DNA of 64,000 nucleotides from Actinomadura terrae (GTDB lineage Bacteria > Actinomycetota > Actinomycetes > Streptosporangiales > Streptosporangiaceae), in assembly GCF_022751215.1 (NCBI RefSeq), contig NZ_JAICDG010000001.1, positions 496,001 through 560,000 of the forward strand. The letters run 5' to 3'. Shown here piece after piece: positions 58,836-64,000 of this stretch. A model generated the notes under the pieces. The model was not told the DNA's origin and did no database searches. It worked only from the letters and a program-made list of their open reading frames with translations. Both the position numbers and the translations under genes were made by a program. Each line of letters begins with the position of its first letter. Position 1 is the first letter of the stretch.

Positions 58836-59390
58836 CTAGATCTTGTCCTTGATGATCCTCAGGTGCTCGGCGGTCTTGAACCGGACCACCAGGGCCTCCA
58901 TGAAGATGCGGGTGAGGATCAGCTCGAAGAACCAGACGACGGGCGAGCTGCAGATGATGAGGAGCCCGAGGAACCAGCCGTCGTGCAGCTGGGCGACCTT
59001 GATGCCGATCATGACGACCATGAGGGCCGACAGGGTCACCAAGATCATCGACAGGATGTAGAAGATCTTGACGAGCTTCGGGGTCACCAGGTGGTTGAAG
59101 TTGGCGTCCATGAGGGCCCCGATCAGGCCCTTCTCCGAGCTTTGCGGCGGAACCCACGCCTGCTGCTGGTTTTGGGGACCCTGGAAGGGCGGACGGGGCC
59201 CCATGGGGTGGGGACCGGTGTTGTGAGGGCCTGTGGGGGGAGGGCCTGCGGGGGGAGGACCGGTGGGGTGGGGGCCGGAGGCTCGGGGGCCGGGGACGGG
59301 GCCCTGGTGCGGGGGCGGGGCGTACGGGTCTCCCTGGGGGCCGGGCCCGGGTGGGCGCGGTGGGTAACCGGGGTCCGAAGGGTGCGTCAT
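58836..59390 (-). CDS. DUF4282 membrane protein
   Basis: The 184-residue protein has a disordered, Pro/Gly/His-rich N-terminal half (about residues 1-85, PTGPPPAGPPPTGP repeats) and a DUF4282 domain (about 95-184) with two membrane helices and a charged end (FMEALVVRFKTAEHLRIIKDKI). DUF4282 proteins are small membrane proteins of unknown function. It is the first gene of the six-gene operon; the ATG lies about 10 nt after GGAG. A perfect tandem 19-bp repeat is 23 bp upstream. Confidence 0.85.
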   Translation of the reverse strand: MTHPSDPGYPPRPPGPGPQGDPYAPPPHQGPVPGPRASGPHPTGPPPAGPPPTGPHNTGPHPMGPRPPFQGPQNQQQAWVPPQSSEKGLIGALMDANFNHLVTPKLVKIFYILSMILVTLSALMVVMIGIKVAQLHDGWFLGLLIICSSPVVWFFELILTRIFMEALVVRFKTAEHLRIIKDKI

Positions 59391-59412
59391 CGCCGTCGTC
59401 TCCAGGGTGGGG

Positions 59413-59450
59413 CCGCCTACAGGAAGACTCTCCGCCTACAGGAAGACTCT
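59413..59450. repeat. Perfect tandem 19-bp repeat upstream of DUF4282-kinase operon
   Basis: CCGCCTACAGGAAGACTCT occurs twice head to tail (59413-59431, 59432-59450) with no mismatch, about 23-60 bp before the first gene of the operon. On the minus strand the unit reads AGAGTCTTCCTGTAGGCGG. It is a strong candidate for a regulator binding pair or promoter duplication; no protein can be named. Confidence 0.85.
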
Positions 59451-59523
59451 AGAGCCTGGAACGCGCCTCGCGCGGCCAGCCGAGGACCGGGCCGCCCGCG
59501 TGCGGGGCCCTATGCGCCGGGCC

Positions 59524-61068
59524 TTACGCGCAGGGGTTCGGCCGCCCCGCCTTGACGCCTCCGGTGATCTTCAGGGCGGGCGGGGCGAGGCGGACGCCGT
59601 TCCGCCCGATCACGAGCCGCACGCCGTCCTTCGGGGCGGCGGCGTCCGTGAACAGGAGCGCGTCGGGGACGGCCCGGGCCAGCGCGGACGCCCGCAGTTC
59701 CTCGGACGGCGCGTACACGATCCTGCTCTCGGCGGACGCGGACCCCTTCTCGACCTTCGTCCCCACGTCGAAGCCCCGCTTGCCGAGCCGCTTGACGATG
59801 TCCGCGATGAGCTTGGGGTCGCCGCCCGCGTCCACAACGGTCACCTTGACCTCGCGCGGCTCGGGCGGCTTGCGCTCGGCCTTGGCGGGGACGGGCGGTT
59901 CGGCGGGCAGGTCGTTGTCGTGCTGGATCGCGGAGAACAGCGGTCTGGCGCGTTCCATGTCCCACTGGACGCGGTTGGGGTCGGGCGCGTATCCCTCGAC
60001 CGGCACGGTCACGAACCGGACCTGCCCGGCGCTCATGCCCTTGAGGCCGTCCGCGAGCCTGCGCATCGTGGACAGGTCCAGCTCGTCGTCGGTCGTCATC
60101 GACTTCGTGGCGGCCTTGAGGAACTTGTAGGTCTTGGCGGGGTCGGTGAGCACCGAGCCGCTGGTGGCCTTGTCGACGACCGCCGCCATGAACCGCTGCT
60201 GCCGCTCGATGCGTTCGAGGTCGGAGCCGTCGCCGAGCGAGTAGCGGGCCCGGACGTACCCGAGCGCGGCCTCGCCCTTGACCGTCTGCTTGCCCGCCCT
60301 CAGGTGCAGTTCGGCGCGCGGGTCGTCCACCGGCCGGTCGACGCAGATCTCCACGCCGCCCAGCGCGTCCACCATCCGCTTGAACCCGGAGAAGTCGATC
60401 TGCACGAAATGGTCGATGTGGATGCCGGTCAGCGACTCCAGCGTCTTCCAGGTGCAGGACGGCCCCGCGTAGGCGAACGCGGCGTTCAGCATCCCGAACT
60501 GCGCCGGGACCGAGCCGCCCTTCTCCTTCTCGCACTCGGGGATCTTCACCATCGAGTCGCGGGGGAAGCTGATCCCGACCGCCTGGTCGCGGTTCGGGGA
60601 CAGGTGCAGCAGGATCGCCGTGTCCGAGCGCGCCCCCGTCAGCCCGGCGGCCGCGCCGTACCGGGCGTTGTCGCCCTCGCGCGTGTCCGACCCGAGCAGG
60701 AGGATGTTGAGGCTCTTGTTGAGCTTCTTCGGACGGTTGGCCCCGAGCTGCCCGCCCACGTGCTTCTGCTCGATGCCGCCGACCAGGTCGCGGTACAGGA
60801 CGACCGCGCCCGCGCCGGCGGCGAGCACCAGCGCGGCCGTGCCGATCGCGGTCCACCGGAGGACCTTCCGCCTGCGCGACCGGCCACGCCGCGGCCCCGC
60901 GTCCTCGGCAGCGGTGACGGGTTCCGCGTCCTCGGCTGCGGGCGTCTCGTCGCTGGCCGCGCCGTCCTCGGCCGCGTCGTCCTTGGCCGCGTCGTCCTTG
61001 GCCGCGCGGTCCTTGGCCGTGCGGTCGTCCCCTGCGAGGTCTTCGCGGCCGGTGTCTTCGTCGCTCAT
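59524..61068 (-). CDS. LytR-CpsA-Psr (LCP) family cell-wall ligase-like protein
   Basis: The 514-residue protein starts at ATG 61068. It has an acidic low-complexity cytoplasmic segment (AKDDAAKDDAA repeats, about residues 10-50), a membrane helix (about 68-90), the LCP domain (about 115-320) with NILLLGSDTREGDNARYG, RSDTAILLHLSP, FPRDSMVKIP and RARYSLGDGSDLERIERQQRF, and a C-terminal LytR_C domain (about 405-500). LCP proteins transfer glycopolymers from lipid carriers to peptidoglycan, using prenyl carriers such as those from the prenyl transferase in this window. The Arg residues that bind the lipid pyrophosphate are present. The upstream frame to 61185 is unsupported. Confidence 0.9.
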   Translation of the reverse strand: MSDEDTGREDLAGDDRTAKDRAAKDDAAKDDAAEDGAASDETPAAEDAEPVTAAEDAGPRRGRSRRRKVLRWTAIGTAALVLAAGAGAVVLYRDLVGGIEQKHVGGQLGANRPKKLNKSLNILLLGSDTREGDNARYGAAAGLTGARSDTAILLHLSPNRDQAVGISFPRDSMVKIPECEKEKGGSVPAQFGMLNAAFAYAGPSCTWKTLESLTGIHIDHFVQIDFSGFKRMVDALGGVEICVDRPVDDPRAELHLRAGKQTVKGEAALGYVRARYSLGDGSDLERIERQQRFMAAVVDKATSGSVLTDPAKTYKFLKAATKSMTTDDELDLSTMRRLADGLKGMSAGQVRFVTVPVEGYAPDPNRVQWDMERARPLFSAIQHDNDLPAEPPVPAKAERKPPEPREVKVTVVDAGGDPKLIADIVKRLGKRGFDVGTKVEKGSASAESRIVYAPSEELRASALARAVPDALLFTDAAAPKDGVRLVIGRNGVRLAPPALKITGGVKAGRPNPCA

Positions 61069-61311
61069 CCGGTCCCGTCTCGGGCAGGGCCCTGTCGAGG
61101 GCGTGTGGTCGTCGGGTGGGAGAGGCCCCGGGTACGTGCGCGGGCCCCATCCGTTGGATGCGCGATCGGCCCGATCTGTTGACACACGTCCTGAAATCGT
61201 CGTTCTCGTCCGAGCCGATGATGCCCCTCCGTAGCCGGCGCCGCGTTCGGCCTAGCGTCCCGGCGGACGAGGTGGGCCATGCTTTCGTGTGCTCGTCTCG
61301 ATTCCGCTTCG

Positions 61312-61330
61312 CCATAACAACTGGTTATGG
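61312..61330. promoter_or_regulatory. Palindrome upstream of succinate dehydrogenase genes
   Basis: CCATAAC-AACTG-GTTATGG is a perfect inverted repeat with 7-bp arms in an AT-richer patch, 41 bp before a CRP-type site. It is a candidate operator for the sdh operon or the divergent LCP gene; the binding protein is unknown. Confidence 0.6.
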
Positions 61331-61370
61331 AAGGCGGGCGGTGCCGCGGGGCCTTTTCGCGCCTAAAGTC

Positions 61371-61386
61371 TGTGGTCAGAGTCACA
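61371..61386. promoter_or_regulatory. Near-consensus CRP-type site upstream of sdh operon
   Basis: TGTGG-TCAGAG-TCACA matches TGTGA-N6-TCACA at nine of ten conserved positions. It lies about 200 bp before the sdh start. A perfect version lies at 6741-6756. CRP control of succinate dehydrogenase fits carbon and respiration control but is inferred. Confidence 0.5.
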
Positions 61387-61583
61387 GGCGGGTGTGGCTG
61401 TTATGTGTGTCACAGTGCCGGACGGGTGGCGTAGGGTCGCCTCGCTGGAAGCGCACACGAGGCGTCACCGCCCGCATGCGGCAGGGCCTCCGGCCGAGGC
61501 GCCACGGCCGCACGCGACGACCGCATGAGTGCGCTCGGACCGAGGTACGGGTACACGACGACCCGAGCTCAGGAGAGCGATCG

Positions 61584-62414
61584 ATGAGCACAGTGGAGGC
61601 GCCGGTCAAGTCGCGCGCCCAGATCAAGGACCGCACGCTCCGGAAGGACAACTGGCGCCTCTACCCCGTCACCACGTTCGTGATCTTCACGGCGTGGGTG
61701 GTGTACGCGACCATCCGGGCGTTCTGGGGTTCCGCCTTCTACGTCCCGGAGTACCACTACCTGACGCCGTTCTACTCGCCCTGCTTCAACGAGATCTGCA
61801 ACAACGTCACCGTGGACGGCCACACGGGCGACGCGGCGGAGTTCGGGACGTTCCTGCCGTCCGGCACGCGGGGCTTCATCCCGTTCGCGGCGATCTCGCT
61901 GCCGTTCCTGCTGCTGTTCCGGCTGACCTGCTACTACTACCGGAAGGCCTACTACCGGTCGTTCTGGGCGGCGCCGTCGGCGTGCGCGGTGCGGGAGCCG
62001 CACAGCAAGTACACCGGGGAGCGTCGCTTCCCGCTGATCGGGCAGAACCTGCACCGCTACTTCTGGCTGGCCGCCGTGCTCATCTCGCTCGTCAACACCT
62101 GGGACGCGGTCCGCGCCTTCCACGGTGAGGACGGCGGGTTCGGCATCGGGCTCGGCACGATCATCCTGGTCGCCAACGTGGTGCTGCTCTGGCTGTACAC
62201 CCTGTCGTGCCACTCCTGCCGGCACATCGTCGGCGGGCGCTTGAAGAACTTCTCCAAGCACCCGTTCCGGTACCGGATGTGGGGCTGGGTGTCCAAGATC
62301 AACCAGCGGCACGGCACGTACGCCCTGATCACGCTGGGCTCGCTGGTGGTGGCCGACCTGTACGTCGCGCTGGTGGCCGGCGGCACCATCTCCGACCCGC
62401 GCATCTTCAACTGA
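61584..62414 (+). CDS. sdhC: Succinate dehydrogenase membrane anchor subunit
   Basis: The 276-residue membrane protein has five or so helices (starting at YPVTTFVIFTAWVVYATIRAFWG, about residues 28-50) and conserved loops with cysteines (YSPCFNEICNN; LSCHSCRHIVGG). This is the actinobacterial Sdh1-type single-chain anchor, which binds heme and passes electrons from the flavoprotein and iron-sulfur subunits to menaquinone. ATG 61584 has CAGGAGAG about 8 nt upstream. The flavoprotein gene starts 11 nt after its stop. Confidence 0.88.
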   Translation: MSTVEAPVKSRAQIKDRTLRKDNWRLYPVTTFVIFTAWVVYATIRAFWGSAFYVPEYHYLTPFYSPCFNEICNNVTVDGHTGDAAEFGTFLPSGTRGFIPFAAISLPFLLLFRLTCYYYRKAYYRSFWAAPSACAVREPHSKYTGERRFPLIGQNLHRYFWLAAVLISLVNTWDAVRAFHGEDGGFGIGLGTIILVANVVLLWLYTLSCHSCRHIVGGRLKNFSKHPFRYRMWGWVSKINQRHGTYALITLGSLVVADLYVALVAGGTISDPRIFN

Positions 62415-62425
62415 GGCCGAGGATC

Positions 62426-64000
62426 ATGACTGAGATCGAGAGGCACGCCTACGACGTCGTGGTGATCGGCGCCGGCGGCGCCGGGCTGCGGGCGGCGATC
62501 GAGGCCCGCCTCCAGGGCAAGAAGACGGCGATCATCTCCAAGTCGCTGTTCGGCAAGGCGCACACGGTGATGGCCGAGGGCGGCGCCGCCGCGGCGATGG
62601 GGAACGTCAACCCCAACGACAACTGGCAGGTGCACTTCCGCGACACCATGCGCGGCGGCAAGTTCCTCAACAACTGGCGGATGGCCGAGCTGCACGCCAA
62701 GGAGGCGCCCGACCGCGTCTGGGAGCTGGAGCACTGGGGCGCGCTGTTCGACCGCACCAAGGACGGCAAGATCAGCCAGCGGAACTTCGGCGGGCACGAG
62801 TACCCGCGGCTGGCGCACGTCGGCGACCGGACCGGCCTGGAGCTGATCCGCACCGCCCAGCAGAAGATCGTGGCGCTCCAGCAGGAGGACCACCGCGAGC
62901 ACGGCGACTACGACGCGCGCCTGAAGGTGTGGGCCGAGACGACCGTCACGCGGCTGCTGAAGGACGGCGACCGCATCTGCGGCGCGTTCGCCTACGTCCG
63001 CGAGACCGGGAAGTTCGTGGTGTTCGAGGCGCCCGCGGTGGTGCTCGCCACGGGCGGCATCGGCAAGGCGTTCAAGGTGACGTCGAACTCCTGGGAGTAC
63101 ACCGGCGACGGGCACTCGCTCGCCATGCTCGCGGGCGCGACGCTGCTGAACATGGAGTTCGTGCAGTTCCACCCGACCGGGATGGTGTGGCCGCCGTCCG
63201 TCAAGGGGCTGCTGGTCACCGAGTCGGTGCGCGGCGACCGGGGCGTGCTGAAGAACTCCGGCGGCAAGCGCTTCATGTTCGAGTACATCCCCGAGGTGTT
63301 CAAGTCCCAGTACGCGACCTCCGAGGAGGAGGGCGACCGCTGGTACGACGACCCCGACAACAACCGGCGGCCGCCCGAGCTGCTGCCCCGCGACGAGGTC
63401 GCCCGCGCGATCAACTCCGAGGTCAAGGCCGGGCGCGGATCGCCGCACGGCGGCGTGTTCCTCACCGTCGTCGACCGGATGCCGGGCGGCGCGGCGGAGA
63501 TCGTCCGGCGGCTGCCGTCGATGCACCACCAGTTCAAGGAGCTGGCGGACGTCGACATCACCAAGGAGGCCATGGAGGTCGGCCCGACCTGCCACTACGT
63601 GATGGGCGGCGTCGAGGTCGACCCGGACACGGCGGCTGCGCTCGTGCCGGGCCTGTTCGCCGCGGGCGAGGTCGCGGGCGGCATGCACGGCTCCAACCGG
63701 CTCGGCGGCAACTCGCTGACCGACCTGCTGGTGTTCGGACGGCGCGCCGGGCTCGGCGCCTCGGAGTACGTCGACGAGCTCGCGGAGCGTCCGGTGGTCT
63801 CCGACGAGGTGGTCGCGGCGGCCGAGCGGGAGGCGATGGCCCCGTTCGAGCGCAAGGGCGGGGAGAACCCCTACACCGTCCATGCCGAGCTCCAGCAGAT
63901 GATGAACGACCTGGTCGGCATCATCCGCAAGGAGGAGGAGCTGGCGCAGGCCCTGGAGGGGCTGGAGAAGTTCCGCGAGCGGGTGGCCAATGTCAGCGTC
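62426..64000 (+). CDS. sdhA: Succinate dehydrogenase flavoprotein subunit, cut by window end
   Basis: The frame from ATG 62426 encodes at least 525 residues and has no stop before the window ends. It has the FAD dinucleotide motif VVIGAGGAGLRAAIEA (about residues 11-26), the flavin-attachment segment with His (SKSLFGKAHTVMAEGGAAAA), the active-site segment NMEFVQFHPTGMV, RGDRGVLKNSGGKRFM, and MGGVEVDPDTAAALVPGLFAAGEVAGGMHGSNRLGGNSL-type sequence (about 392-430). It oxidises succinate to fumarate, the substrate of the two fumarases in this window. The iron-sulfur subunit gene should follow outside the window. Confidence 0.95.
   Translation, partial: MTEIERHAYDVVVIGAGGAGLRAAIEARLQGKKTAIISKSLFGKAHTVMAEGGAAAAMGNVNPNDNWQVHFRDTMRGGKFLNNWRMAELHAKEAPDRVWELEHWGALFDRTKDGKISQRNFGGHEYPRLAHVGDRTGLELIRTAQQKIVALQQEDHREHGDYDARLKVWAETTVTRLLKDGDRICGAFAYVRETGKFVVFEAPAVVLATGGIGKAFKVTSNSWEYTGDGHSLAMLAGATLLNMEFVQFHPTGMVWPPSVKGLLVTESVRGDRGVLKNSGGKRFMFEYIPEVFKSQYATSEEEGDRWYDDPDNNRRPPELLPRDEVARAINSEVKAGRGSPHGGVFLTVVDRMPGGAAEIVRRLPSMHHQFKELADVDITKEAMEVGPTCHYVMGGVEVDPDTAAALVPGLFAAGEVAGGMHGSNRLGGNSLTDLLVFGRRAGLGASEYVDELAERPVVSDEVVAAAEREAMAPFERKGGENPYTVHAELQQMMNDLVGIIRKEEELAQALEGLEKFRERVANVSV

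Larger units (their letters stand above)
61069..61583. other. Divergent intergenic region between LCP and sdh genes
   Basis: This 515-bp stretch has no gene that I can support. It holds an inverted repeat at 61312-61330, a CRP-type site at 61371-61386 and the ribosome binding site for the sdh gene (CAGGAGAG near 61572). The remainder shows no further clear structure. Confidence 0.6.

Overview
The window is very GC-rich with strong GC3 bias, dense genes and many GTG/TTG starts. It carries actinobacterial marker families: DUF1707, DUF4245, DUF6542, PIN-PhoH, LytR-CpsA-Psr and many actinobacterial cell-wall hydrolases. It is best read as a chromosomal segment of a filamentous or spore-forming actinomycete, probably Streptosporangiales (Thermomonosporaceae/Actinomadura-like). 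The order-level placement is inference. No rRNA, tRNA, CRISPR array, transposase or integrase was seen.

Region 1 (1-30.8 kb) is a housekeeping backbone. Its gene order resembles, from memory, the Mycobacterium tuberculosis Rv1084-Rv1112 segment: DUF255 protein (here broken by an in-frame amber codon), cis-prenyl transferase, PIN-PhoH ATPase, fumC, glpX, DUF4245, xseBA, a lipid-droplet-like protein, ispH, DUF6542 and ychF. Inserted into it are a palindrome-controlled small protein, two cell-wall hydrolases, a Ser/Thr kinase, a second (class I) fumarase coupled to an EamA transporter, a divergent MocR regulator, an ABC-2 exporter, a TetR gene, a MarR-MFS pair, and rmuC.

Region 2 (31.3-43.7 kb) is a tightly coupled type IV secretion-like (Tcp/ICE-type) locus. 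It holds a TcpC-like protein, a small membrane protein, a 1343-residue fusion of a TcpE-type membrane domain to a MinD/ParA-like domain through a huge Pro/Arg/Glu/Ser repeat, a VirB4-type ATPase, a TrbL/VirB6-like channel protein, a second VirB8/TcpC-like protein and a lytic transglycosylase/NlpC hydrolase. No relaxase, coupling protein, integrase or oriT was recognised.

Region 3 (43.8-51 kb) holds a secreted RNase Sa-type ribonuclease, a divergent MarR/amidohydrolase pair, a Mut7-C protein, a NUDIX hydrolase, a coiled-coil NlpC/P60 hydrolase under a clear c-di-AMP (ydaO) riboswitch, and typA.

Region 4 (51.2-59.4 kb, all minus strand) is a six-gene coupled operon: DUF4282 membrane protein, membrane Ser/Thr kinase, coiled-coil protein, Clp-like AAA+ ATPase, radical SAM protein, and zinc-ribbon/FHA protein. 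A perfect 19-bp tandem repeat lies just upstream. This is the best candidate for an undescribed signalling or modification system: the kinase could phosphorylate a partner, the FHA protein could read the mark, and the AAA+ and radical SAM proteins could act as remodelling and modifying activities.

Region 5 (59.5-64 kb) has an LCP cell-wall ligase-like gene and, divergently, the start of a succinate dehydrogenase operon (membrane subunit, then flavoprotein cut by the window end). The promoter region there contains a 7-bp-arm palindrome and a near-consensus CRP-type site. A perfect CRP-type site also precedes the lytic transglycosylase gene near 7 kb.
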